Assembly (NCBI RefSeq): GCF_902148855.1
Contig: NC_043978.1
Span: forward strand, 32,300,686-32,364,685
DNA: 64,000 nucleotides
Direction: 5' to 3'
DNA from: Sphaeramia orbicularis
Lineage: Eukaryota > Chordata > Actinopteri > Kurtiformes > Apogonidae
The notes under the pieces were generated by a model. It ran no database searches. It had not been told where the DNA came from and saw only the letters and a program-made list of their open reading frames with translations. The position numbers were made by a program, and so were the translations under genes. Positions 23,801 through 35,779 of the stretch are shown in pieces (within the stretch, counting starts at the first letter, position 1; each line of letters begins with the position of its first letter).

Positions 23801-26800
23801 TTTAGTCTACTTACATTCCAGTTAAATTTTAAAATAAACTTCCTCACGTTATTTTTTGTTAAGTCCAATTAATAAATGTGGTTTTTTTTTTATATTTTGT
23901 ATTAATGTAAAGGGAGCAAGTAGTGGGTCAAAGACTGAGGAGGAAGATGAGGAGGAGGTTCTTGATGAAGAAACTTTGCGGCGTGACCAGGTGGTGAAGG
24001 GGGCAATAGACGTCCTCATTAGAGAATATGCAAGTGAGCTCAACGCCCCCTCACAGGACCCTGACAGTCAACCTCGCAACAAGAAGCGAAAAGAGAAGAA
24101 AGAGGAGGTATTTGTTTCTTTGATTGTAATGCTAGTTTGTATCCTCTTTATAGTATTAACTGAGTACTTAGTGTGATTATTTCTTGTCTTTTTGTGCTCT
24201 GTGTAAGGAGGATATCAATGCTATGGAGATGGAGGATGACAAGAGAGATTTGATTTCCAGAGAGATCAGTAAATTTCGTGATACACACAAGGTAATGTAT
24301 CAAACCCACTAGCTTTACTCTTTTATTCTCTAGTTCAGGTTTTGGAAAAGAGCTACTAAACATTTAAGATCAGAAAATCACCAACAGCAAATGCAGCTGC
24401 AATTTATGTAATTTACGGATGCAATATTAGGCTGTTAACTATGGGATGGAAATAGTGTATTTATACTTATAGATTAGATTATTTATACTTATAGATTAGG
24501 TGATGAAATTCAAGCAGTGAAGGCATAAAAGGAAGACTATTGATTTATGCATTGTATTCTACTTATTTAAGGGTATAAATATTCAATATATAATAAATCA
24601 GCAATCACATTTGGATATAGTATTGCTTATTTCTAAATTTGGCCACAGTTATCACAGTTTGTAATACTGATTTGAAACTAAAGGTCAAACATTGTACAAG
24701 CTAAATCACACAGAGTGCATGGACACAATGTTAAATTCCATCTAAAGCTAATCTATTGATTAAACCCCACCAATATGGTAGAGTTCATTTGGTGACTAGA
24801 GCAAGATGAATCTCAGAATCTCAGCTTTGGAAAAAGTTGCGAGGATAGGATGTAAGTATGATCTTTCTTTTCTTCTTTACTCATGTTGGGCGCTCCCTTC
24901 TGGAGGGTTTGCAGAGGGGCAACTGGCTCCAAGTTCACTGTCAACATTTTATTTTTAAGAATCAGTTTACATGAGGATAAAGTTTACAACTTATAACCTG
25001 CTTCTATCTCCTCTCCTGAAGCTTAAACCTGGCAAGAAAAGTCTTTTATCTGGTGTGCACAAACCTTTCAATGAGGCTCTGACATTTGTAAGGCAGCTTA
25101 GTGAACCTCTGCATGTCCTCACATGATAAATGATGTGTTTGACAAACACACATGGATTGAATGAGCCTAACCACTGCAGTAGTTTGACCTGCAGCCTGTA
25201 GTTTTACTAAAGTAGGGAGCGCCCCTCCACAGCACTCTGTGGTCTGAAGACTATAGAGGTAAGTCCTCCCATTTTGTTATTTATTTTAATTTAAAATCCT
25301 CTTTATTTTCCTTTCAAAGTCATGTTTCCATGTTCATTCATCTGTCTCTGACTGTTCTCTCTTACGTAATTTTAATAAATACATAAAATAATTATGATAA
25401 TAGTATCCGATATTATAATAGAGGGAAAGAAAATAAAACAAACATACCTAGTACAAATATTGTACTTGAGTGCACATCATTCAGTCAGCAATCAGGGAAA
25501 TAGACATTTGCTTAATCACAATTTAAAACACCTATAATGCATATTCAGTAGATGGATCATATTTTATTAGATGTGAATTGCCAGTATAAACGGCTATAGA
25601 TCTGTCTGAAAGCACATTTATGGCATTTGCAATGGGGAATCAGTTATTATGTGTACTTTGAATTAATCTTACCTAATAAAAAATAAGCCAAACTGTCAGT
25701 GGAAAAATACAGGATGAGGTAAGTTTCTCCATGGTTTTAGCAAATGACTATAAAAACTACAGAAATGTATTTAACTGACATATTTAGGGATAAAACATAA
25801 TACCAGACATTGAACTGATGTAGAGCTTGTAGGTCTGTCCTCCTTTTTTGTTTTCTTCTCAGCAGGTGTCACACCCACATTTCTAACATGTTCTTTGATT
25901 ATTATAATCAGATCGGGACACTCTCTGTTAAGCTGCTATAAATTATGGTTGAACTGTGGGTCTGGCTCTGCTGAGGTTTTATCATTTGTTGGGCTGGAGA
26001 AACCAGGGAGAACCAGAAACGACCCACAGGTAAGACTGCTTCACTAATTTCTTTGTGGCCTAATGAAACACATTATCATTTGTTGTCTCTGATCTTGTGA
26101 ATATGAATGTGCTTTATTTAGATTTATTGTTCCACAGGTGTCATTTGGAATGGTATTATTTTGTTTTGTTAATTTTATTATTTTATTTTATTTTTTTTAA
26201 TTTTACATTTGACCATCTTTTCCTCCTACACGTAGCCTGTAGGAATTGTAGGGGCAGAGAACCGCTGAAGCAATAGTTCATCACCTGTAAGTTGTGCACC
26301 TATAGCTCCTCAACGTGTAGAAAATAATTTTTATGATGACTTGTGACTGTAGATACATGTATTACACTTAAGACTGACACTGAACCACATTTTAGATAAG
26401 CTTGCATAAATATGTTGATAATTACTTATGGGAAGTTTCCACATTGTACAGAAGAAGTTCTTGCAACATTCAATATGACTGAAAAAGATTGATTAGGTTT
26501 CAAGTTTTATCAGCTCTTAACATAATTAGATGCTCAGAGGTTGTATCATTGACCTGACCTGCAAGTTATGTGGGAAAAATTATGTCCACTGATTTTGCAT
26601 TTGGATATTACTAAGTTCAACTGGACTATGATTCTCTGCCATAAATCATGTTGTTTTCTGAAAATAGAAATACTTAAATGAAAGAAAATTATTTCTGTTA
26701 GTCACTACAATTGAATAGACTGTCTAATGATGAATAATTTAACGGTGTCACAGATAAAACCCTTTTACATTTTATCATGGGGTAAAGTGATAAAAGGTGG

Positions 26801-29800
26801 AGTGAGTTTGACAGCAAATGGGAAGGAATTTCTTTAGTTTTGAATGGAACGCTTATGGCTATATTTACATTTTAAATAAAAATACATTATATGACATAAA
26901 TGTAAGACTATGGGCCTGAGTCAGTCAGACTCCACAGGGGAGTAGCACTGTAAACTGGCCCCTGCATCTCAGATGACCATAAAGAGAGCTTACAGAACCT
27001 GATTATATAATTCACTTTAGTTGGGCCATTGGCCATGTTAAGCGTGAGCTTATTTTAATCCACTTGGCACCTATTTGTAACACCAAACCAAGGCATTACG
27101 TAGTAGTAAACGTAGATAGTAAATGTATAGATAGAACTTGTCAACAAAAATAATACCCACGGTATATATGCTACACAGACAGCCCTACTTCGTGGTTCCA
27201 TAGAAATACAAAGTAATGCATGTAGGGAAATTGCAAGGATGCTCAACTCTGTTCCTGGGCAGAAGCATCCATCAACAACAAGAAAAAAAAAACAGGTAGG
27301 CGTGAAACACTCGGTAAGGTAGCATTTATTCACACTTAGCCATTACCGTTGATTTGCTGTATGTGAAGGTGCTGTGGTGTTACAAACCAGGTCAAATGTT
27401 TTAATAACTCTTTTACATAAAGCCATTTCTGTTCCTCTGCATTGGCTTGATCGCACATTGATTTAGAAAATGGCCGGACATGTGTGACCAATATGTATTT
27501 GCCTGCAGCTTGGTTTTTATTGGAACTGCCTGTCATTACATCAGAGCATAATCTCTGATCGCCACATAGAGCACGTAGTAACTCCAGAGGACAAGTTGAC
27601 CTGTTACATGTTTGAAAAACATTCATTCAATATCAGTGTATGTTATAACCAGGATGATTGAAACCTGGAGCAGGGACAGGAAGTGATCTATCTGCTAACA
27701 CTTGATGTACCAAAATACGCTGATGTTTTTTTTTCTATAGGTTTAAAGATAAAAAACAGTGGTCGGCCATAAGGATAACATTTCTCCCTTGCTTAAACAC
27801 AGATTCCGTTATTTATTTAGTAGCTTTACAGAATGAAATGTGGTTTATGGTTTTAGTAAGTGTGACCTGAATTGAGCAGTATCCACATTAACCCTGCTCA
27901 AACATCGGAACACTCTTCCTGGAGGAAACATCAGGGCTAAGAGGACTTCCTCACTTGCAGCAGCCAGCCTCTCCAAGGCAATGAGTCGTGGCAATATGTG
28001 AGCATGTCTTGTGCAGGGAGTCTGAATCTTATTTTTTTTATTTTTATGTATTCTATTGTGATGATGGTTTTGATATTTTTTAATAAACTGACACGCTATC
28101 CCCTTTTCTTCCTGTTGGGCTCCTGCAGAAACTGGAGGAGGAAAAAGGAAAGAAAGAAAAGGAGCGTCTGGAGCTTGAGAGGGAAAGGAGAGAGAGGGAC
28201 AAAGAACGGGAGCGTGAGAGGGAGCGCCGAGACCGTGAAAAAGAGAAGGAAAGGGAGAGGGAGAGGGACAAGGAGCGGGAAAGAGACAGAGACCGGGAAC
28301 GAGAACGGGAAAGAGATCGGGAACGGGAGAGGACAAAGGAGCGAGAGAGGGAACGAGAGAGGGAGAGGGAGAGGAGTCGCGACGTCAGCGAAGACCGAAG
28401 TAGATCAAGGTCAGTCGGGACCAAAACTCTGTCACACTTGCTTCGTACACCAATAGAATTCAAATCCTTTACTGGGAAAACACTCCATCACAAGTAAAAG
28501 TTTAGAAATATTTATATTAAAGGTAGTTTTTGTGCAGTAACATGGTATGAGTTTTATTATTCAGTACTGTGAAAAAGCCAACTTTAGCTTTGTTGTCTTT
28601 TACAGGTGTGTAATGACTAATGATATGTTTTTTTCTCAGTTTTTTCATTAAGATACAACAAGACAATACGGGAAACATGTACACACAAGCCCACACAAAA
28701 CACAACTAAATGACTTCTATGGGCAAAAGGCAGTATTTAGTGTAACTTCAACTCCCATTACTTGAAGTGGCTTAGACAATCTGACAGACCTAGTGTGATA
28801 AACCAGGACACTACTGCTGTAAATGTTATTGTCTGCCCGGAAGAATCCAAGACATGTTAAGGGCAGCGGCAGTTCACGTTAAATATTTTCAAAGACTTCA
28901 GCAAAAGAAGGACAATTTGCTCAACCCATAAAGAACCCATGTGATCCTTCAGTTCATCACAAACATTAAAAATCAGCACATTTTTAATCATCTGGTTTTC
29001 ACTGGACGGGAAGTTGACAATAAATTGTAATCTGAAAAGTAAAGCCATCATATTTTTTGCAGAGAACGGACAAGAGAGGATAAAAAACGAGACCGTGATG
29101 AGGATGAGGAAGATGTTTATGAACGGAGAAGACTGGAGAGAAGGCTCAGAGATAAAGAGGCTGCCTATCAGGAGGTACGTAGTTTAGATCATCTCATTTT
29201 GATTATGGCAATTTAAACATTATGAGTTCTTTGTCTTGCTCAGTTTTTGTTAGATTACTTGTTTCTCTTTTCGTAAAGCGCCTAAAAAACTGGGAGATCC
29301 GTGAGAGAAAGAAGTCAAGAGACTATAGTAAAGAAATGGAGCGGGAGGATGAGAGGCGTCGGGAAATGGTATACAAGGAAACTATTTATATATTTTTATA
29401 AGTGTTGGATTATCAATGTCTAAAGCAGAAATGTATGATTTTGAATGTTTAGCTTGTGAAATTTATGTAGATATCTAATCAGATGTTTAATTGATACATT
29501 ATACAGCTGAAGGAAGGCAAAAGACTGAAAGAATTCCTTGAGGATTATGATGACGACAGAGATGACCCTAAATACTACAGGTGACTGTTGTTATTTATAT
29601 ATACGAGGGTCAGGTGAACTGTCTTTTTTTTTTTTTTTTTTTTTTGCTTTAGTCATGAGGTAACTTTTCATTCTTATTTTCAGGGGCAGCGCTTTGCAGA
29701 AACGACTTCGTGATCGAGAGAAGGAAACAGAACTGGATGAGCGAGACCGGAAGAGGGAAAAGGAGGAACTGGAGGAGATCAGACAGAGGCTTCTCGCTGA

Positions 29801-32800
29801 GGGTCACCCTGACCCTGATGCTGAGCTGCAGAGGGTGAGTCTAACAGAAGCCTCCTTCTTGTTTTACATGTATGATCTTTTACTATTTCGCTTCCTCTTT
29901 TGGCAGAGAGTCTGCAAAGAGCTTTAACCCATTCAAAAATCCAATAGGTCTAAAACTGTCATGATTTGACAGATCTTCATATTGACTCAATTCTGAAGTT
30001 AATGTTAATTTTATAAAATTACTGTCACTTTTATCGTGAAGAATTTGTGTTGCAACAAATCTAACTTGGAATCATGAACTAATACCAACTAATCCAATCT
30101 AAGGCACCTAGTATATCATGATGTGTGTTTACAGTTCGTATAGTTGAAAAGTTTATGTAGAATTTGAACATGTTCACTTACCATATATTGTGACTGTGGA
30201 ACTCGAATTTTCTTCATATCCCTCGCTCTTTTTTTTCAGTAAGGATGTGAAATAAGTCTTAAATTATATTCATAAAGGTCTGTAAAAGTACTGCATCTGT
30301 GTTGTAGAAACCTAGAGAAATCATGTTTTATTGTGCAGTTGCAGAGCAAAGATGTGTGATTTATTTTTGTTTTGCTGTAATTTTGTTAATTTGATATACT
30401 AGCGGCATTGTACCTGTGGTGCCATTGTACGATCGCATGATAAGTAGAAGTTGTCTGCCACCAGTATCCATTTGTAAAGTACCATTTAATCATGCATTGT
30501 GCAGGTAATAATTTGAGCCAACATGCGAGGCATGAAGGGAAGAGCATTTATTTGTTTGGCCTGTCAAGTATGATTAAATTCATACAGCGGTGAATTTATT
30601 TCACTCCAATCAAACTGAATCGTTGGGCGCCCAACATCCCAGATACCTGCAGCAAATGTCTAGAAGGAAAGGGTACTTTGTTTCACTGTGTCTGGAGCTG
30701 TCCAAAATTACAGAAGTTCTGGAAGTCAGTCATACAAACTTTGTCCAAAATTGAGGGCGTGACGGTGCCTTTTCAAGCCAAAGACGTGTGTGTTGGGTAT
30801 ATTTCCAGACAGCTGTGTTTTTACTTCAAGTCAGTCAACAGTCATTGACTTTGGACTCCTGCAGGCCAGGAGGATGATATCTTTATACTGGAAGAAAATG
30901 GACATACCTTCAGTACACATTTGGGTGAGGGAGATGGCATCTTGTATTGTACTGGAACGACTCACTTATATTGTTAAAGGAAAGGGAGGGGATTTTGTGA
31001 AAAAATGGTCACCTTTAATTGAGTTTCTCAGATGTTATAAGACCAATTAATTTTGACAATGGTGCTGATATATGGAGCTGTATGCTGTTTATTTATGCTT
31101 AATTAATTAATTAATTCATTCATTCATTCATTTTTTGCTGTCATTCATTTATTTATTTGGGGGAAATATGTTGCTTATTGTTTGCTTGATGTTGAGTATA
31201 TTGTTAATTGTGTAATATAAAGTTCAATAAAGATATTGTTTAAAAAAAACATAATTCTTACAGCGGTAGTGAACTGCAGCCTTCACATTGTAGCATGGTC
31301 TGGTAGGAGTAGGAATGTCAGGAACGGCAGCATAACCACCAGTGTTGGGCACATTACTTCTAAAAAGTAATTAGGTATAGTTACTAATTACTTTTCTAAA
31401 AAAGTAACAGAATTAGTAATGGAATTACACCTTCATAAATGTAATTAGTTACCTGGGAAAGTAATTATTGTGTTAGTTTTTTGAAAAACCTTCAAATATG
31501 TAAAAGGAAACTGATTTTTGAGTGTGTTTCATGGCCTGTTGCATAGAGTAGAACAGTAGAGAGGTACTTCATACCATAACTGTGGTGAGGCTGGGGTCCA
31601 CCAGGGCCTGGCTTTTCCACCACATAAGTGCATATCTGCATTTACAGGAAGAAAATGCTCCTCCAGTTAATCCCACATCGCTACTTTTTTCAGTCGCTCC
31701 TCCTGGATACAGCAGTAAATGTCTCCAGTCCAGTCAGTCGGACTGTCACTGATTACTCCTCCCCTAAATTAGCTGTGCACGTAGCTGCGTTCAAGTAAAT
31801 GGGGTGTGCTGCGGACAACTCAAACTCAGAGATGTCATTTGTCGTTCAGGTGAAGGCAGCGTGGACAATTCAGACTCATGTGGCACATTGGTGAAGCATG
31901 AAGGCAGTGTGGGTAATTTGAATATAAGAACAGCACGTAAACGAACGGCTCGCAACGAATAGGTTGTTATCCTTCACTTAAAAGAGCTGTTCAAAAGTGT
32001 CGACTCGTCCGCGAACGTCACATCTCTCGTGCCTGGCTGAGCGAGCCAGGACAGATAAAATCGCCCAGAATACCTCACAACATTGCAATATGGACATAAA
32101 ATTGTGCCTAGTCTATAGTCAGGTAATGTTTCTATTCATTTGGCAAGTTTGGCGGCGATCGGGCCTGTGAAGGCTGAGGAAAACCTGTACAAACGCCCTC
32201 CTGTGCTGCAACATCGGGACACGCGCCAGACACAGAATATCCATTATAGTAGGATTCTGTCTAGACTCTAAATGAATGTTCTTATTAATGTGCTGCCCAT
32301 ACTGGCTGTTTGTGTAGATGGAGGAAGAGGCAGAGCGCAGACGACAGCCCCCTTTGAAACTTGAGCCTGAGGAGGACATGACCCAAAAGGAAACGCATCA
32401 GAATCAGGAGAAGAGAGGGTCCGGACGGCCTGCAGAGCCTGCACCCTGCGGACCCCAGCACCATTCAGACGATGATGTTGAGGATGGGGAGGAGGATGAC
32501 TATCATGATGGCGAGGACTCACAAGAAATTAAACCACAACTCAAACCTGTCATGCGACCAATCACTACAGCGCCCTCAGTGTCTTCTGCCAGTGGGAACG
32601 CCACTCCAAACACACCTGGTAATGAATCTCCCTGCGGGATCATCATTCCAGGCGAGAACTCTCCTGAGGTCCAGCCAACTGAAGAACACCGGCCTAAGAT
32701 CGGCCTCAGCCTCAAACTGGGTGAGTCCTGTCACAAACTGAGGAGGCAGAGGATTTTACTAGATGATTTTCAGTCAAAACTGGTTTCCCTCTTCTTTTAT

Positions 32801-34171
32801 TTCTCCAGGAGCCACAAACAGTCCTAGTCAGCCCAACGTGGGAAAACGAAAGAAACTGGCAACTGTGGAGAGTGTTTTTAACAAGTTCGATGATGAGGAA
32901 GCAGATGAGCAGCCCCGTAAAAGGAAACTGGTCCCACTTGACTACGGCGATGATGACAAGAGTCTGGGGCTGGATGGGGCCGAAATTTCAGGGTCTAAAG
33001 GCAGCATCAACACAGAAGAGAAACGTAAACACATAAAGAGCCTTATTGAGAAGATTCCTACGGGCAGACCAGAGCTCTTCTCCTACCCTCTGGACTGGGC
33101 TATGGTGGACTCGGTAACACTAATCAATCATTTTAGTTTCACATTAGATTGAATAGGTTTTATTTTGTTAATCAAAATCCAAAGGTATTATTTGATCATG
33201 TGTCCAGTATTAGTTTGTTAACCAGAGCTTATTTTAAAGTGATAAACTGACCAGGTAAAGTAAAATTTCTCGTGTTGTTGTGACTGTTCTCTTCTTTAAG
33301 ACCTTAATGGATCGCCGCATTAGGCCATGGATCAATAAGAAGATTATTGAATACATTGGTGAAGAGGAACCCACTCTGGTTGATTTTGTTTGTTCAAAGG
33401 TCAGTAGAAGACTTTATTCTGTTTCAGAGGAACCAAAGAAATTACAGAATGTAGTCTGAGTTCAGAATTTGGAAAATATGAAGGCTTTCAGTCATAGTAA
33501 CTGTTCATTCTTTTTGTTTTGTTTGTGCTTAATTTTTATTCACTTCACTTGTACTTTGTAGACAACTGAAAATGACATGATTACTTTGTGTGTCTTTTTG
33601 ACATGTTTTATTTTTCAAGTTATAGCGATGTGTTTTTCGGACTGTGACTGTTTAATGTTGCATATCTGGTGCTTTTTTTTTTTTTTTTTTTTGTATTCTT
33701 TCTCTTGATGATCTGCCCTTGCATCCATTGTTAGAAATAAGTCAGTTCATTTTAATGTATGGTATACCTTAGATATTAGATGTTTTATCTGTCTGATAAT
33801 CCGTAAAGCAAATGATTTAGTTTATCTTTATTGTACAGGTAATGGCTCACAGCACCCCTCAGGGTATCCTTGATGATGTGGCTATGGTGAGTTGGAATTA
33901 GTTAAAGTGCAGAATCCATTAAAAATTTTCTTTTTTGCTGGGTTTCTCTGAAGCACTAGTGGTATTAGGATTATTTAGATAAGATTCAGTGAGAAATAAT
34001 CATGTTTCACATACTGAATACATTTTTTTTGAGCTTCTGCTTGTAAAACTTTGTATAATGGAACTTGTTTGTGTTTAGGTTCTTGACGAAGAAGCAGAAG
34101 TCTTCATAGTAAAAATGTGGCGGCTGTTGATATATGAAACGGAGGCTAAGAAGATCGGACTGGTGAAATAA
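20844..34171 (+). CDS. rbm25: rbm25, RRM-RE/RD-PWI splicing regulator
   Basis: Coding exons: 20844-20949, 21707-21756, 22068-22238, 23349-23406, 23637-23797, 23913-24107, 24208-24291, 28129-28409, 29063-29174, 29279-29368, 29507-29580, 29684-29834, 32318-32720, 32809-33113, 33301-33399, 33839-33886, 34079-34171. They join in frame to 826 residues (human 843). RBM25 is a nuclear speckle protein that associates with U1 snRNP/LUC7L3 and controls alternative 5' splice-site choice. Domains: Pro-rich N-terminus (1-50); RRM (about 88-167) with RNP2 VFVGNI (90-95) and RNP1 KLQAFGFCEY (126-135); RE/RD-rich charged segment centred on exon 8 (276-368) and continuing to about 510; acidic linker; C-terminal PWI domain (about 735-824) with the P756-W757-I758 signature. 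Exon 7 is joined to 'EDINAMEMEDD' without the roughly 19-residue insert I recall in human. Paralogues rbm25a/b exist in some fish; which one this is cannot be told here. Confidence 0.97.
20963..21330. mobile_element. Degraded hAT-like repeat in rbm25 intron
   Basis: The sequence from CAGTGGTGAAGGAAGTACT onward matches the family seen at 15237-15802. The right end (near TTTACTCACATTCCACTATT) is decayed. It begins 14 bases after the exon 2 donor. Confidence 0.55.
22685..22785. repeat. Perfect 22-bp inverted repeat (hairpin) in rbm25 intron 3
   Basis: The arms 22685-22706 and 22764-22785 are exact reverse complements (core CATATGTTAATGACCCTAA), and a looser pairing of T and A runs extends them outward. 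It lies inside a longer dispersed repeat that also carries 'TCATCTCTCATCCAAGAGTC', related to a motif in vti1b intron 5 near 4710-4742. The transposon class is uncertain. Confidence 0.7.
24292..28128 (+). other. rbm25: Large rbm25 intron between coding exons 7 and 8
   Basis: This 3.8-kb intron is the largest in the gene. It contains a perfect 11-bp inverted repeat, GGGCGCTCCCT at 24888-24898 and AGGGAGCGCCC at 25214-25224, which may mark an element of 337 bp. Several strong donor-like sites (AG|GTAAGT near 25259, ACAG|GTAAGA near 26030) have no recognised coding exon attached. Confidence 0.5.
30590..31250 (+). mobile_element. L1-type LINE, 3' end of ORF2 with tail, in rbm25 intron 12
   Basis: Translation gives NRWAPNIPDTCSKCLEGKGT and LFHCVWSCPKLQKFW, the cysteine-rich C-terminal knuckle region of L1 ORF2. 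A second frame (30790-31050) continues the family's C-terminus, with 'RRMISLYWKK' and 'PLIEFLRC'. After a short 3' UTR it ends in an AATAAA-like signal and an A run at about 31225-31250. It is 5' truncated and frameshifted, as usual for an old LINE insertion. Confidence 0.8.
31340..32070. mobile_element. hAT-like repeat fragments ('CAGTGTTGGGC' end)
   Basis: A left end CAGTGTTGGGCACATTACTT is followed by repeated 'AAGTAAT' blocks typical of a common vertebrate hAT family. No matching right end was found before the rbm25 exon at 32318. The sequence from about 31930 (GAACGGCTCGCAACGAA) may be part of a second hAT element. Confidence 0.5.
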
Positions 34172-34507
34172 AGATCACACTTCTCTCTGATTGACTTCTT
34201 TGCTCACAGTACCATGTCCGTGACCTTCAGTTTCTCACCTGGCAGACTGTCAGCTCGGGTCCATACTCCCCCCATTCCGTCAGTGTGGAGCTGCTGCCTT
34301 GTGGGTTTGGACAGGACAGTTTGTGAAGAGAAAGAGTTTGCACAAACATTCTGCATGATAAAACCTTGGTTGTAGTTTTTTTTATTTGTTAAATCTGTTG
34401 AGGCAAAAGACAGAGTTGTATTCTACCCATCTGTTCTCTGATATGTTGGACAACTTCTGCTTTAATTTACTGTCATCATGTTGAGGCACTGCTCCATTGT
34501 GTGAACT

Positions 34508-34513
34508 AATAAA
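34508..34513 (+). promoter_or_regulatory. rbm25: rbm25 poly(A) signal
   Basis: AATAAA lies 337 bases after the stop and is followed by a T-rich stretch. The 3' UTR (34172 to about 34530) contains no other feature. Confidence 0.75.
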
Positions 34514-34530
34514 TATCTTTTTTTTAACAA

Positions 34531-35340
34531 ATCTTATGCGATACTGTAATGTACTGTTTTGATTTTGTTTTTTATGTAGATTTTATCACAGGTGAAAAAA
34601 AACAAAACTAAACTTAATATTTTTCTTTATTTTTTGCCTTTTTCACAAAATACAAAAATAGGATATGCTTCAATAATAACAGTAGAAAATATAATAATAG
34701 AAGTAGGCTAAGGGGAGAAAATAAAGGAGAAGGGACATGGGGATAATGTAAAATAATTAAAGTGGCAAATTATAGACCACTTGAATTTGTATATGTAAAG
34801 CATTTACCTGTCAACTTAGTTACTGTGAAAGTACAAGTGTTTGGAATCTAAGTAGTGCAAGAACAAAATAAAGACAAAATTAAATATAATTTAAATATCA
34901 GTGCACTAACTGAAATGAGAGGAATAGAGTAGAAATGATTACGTACTTAAAAAATAAATAATTCTTGTCCAGTTTAAGCTGTAATGCAAAATTTTCTGGA
35001 GGTTATTTATGACAAAGCATTTATTTTAAAATTAAGTATAATTTTTAGAATTTTATATTTCCCTTTTTTTTGTATGTATTGTTTCTTCATTTTGTGTAAC
35101 TCCATTATTTTCAAGTAGCTTCCTTGTCTTTGTATTATTTTCTCTAACTATGGAAATATTTAATTCATTTTCATTCACTCATTTATGTAGTATATATCCT
35201 TTCTAGCAAATTTTAAAAATACATTAAGGTGTAAGATGTTTTTAAAATAGAATTTGTATTATTTTTTTTCCTTTTGGCTCCTTCCAGCGCGTCTTTCAGA
35301 TACGTGGCAGGTTGACTGAAGGTGCGTGACCCGGAAATGC
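34531..35340. other. rbm25-slc39a9 intergenic spacer
   Basis: AT-rich DNA with no exon or clear element. An ETS-type ACCCGGAAATG at about 35329-35339 near the right edge is likely part of the slc39a9 promoter, which is otherwise TATA-less. The 5' UTR would then span roughly 35345-35779. Confidence 0.45.
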
Positions 35341-35779
35341 TTTGATCGGCACCAAACAAGATGATGTCCTTATAGCCAGTTTAGCCGCTAACCAAGACGA
35401 GAAGTTGCAATATTTTTGTCAGCTCTGTCTGAAACAACCGGTGCGGGTGTTTCGCAGTTTTCAGGAAGATGTTACCACGACAGAGCTGCTAATTTGTGAC
35501 TTGTGAGAGGAGAATAATTAGCAAAGCTGGTTAGCTTAGCTTCGGCATCGACGCCAGCGGTTACAGCGTCTGTTCTCAGCTAACGTGAATGTTTATTAGC
35601 AAACAGAACGAAGCAGAGGAAATAGCTTTAATAAATCTAATTGCAACAGTTGTAGTTCCGGGGATGCCATTGTTCTTGAAGACGATAAATAAAAGTTTGT
35701 GCTAAAAGTGTAGGTAGAGTTTGGTTTTGATGGTTTAGGTTAGCTTAGCGATAGATTAGCTAACTAGACGAGTGTAGTC

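Noticed and set aside
28080-28463. Long minus-strand frame rich in Ser-Arg-Leu opposite rbm25
   Set aside because: It is the complement of the RE/RD-coding exon of rbm25; the low-complexity codons leave the opposite strand open by chance.
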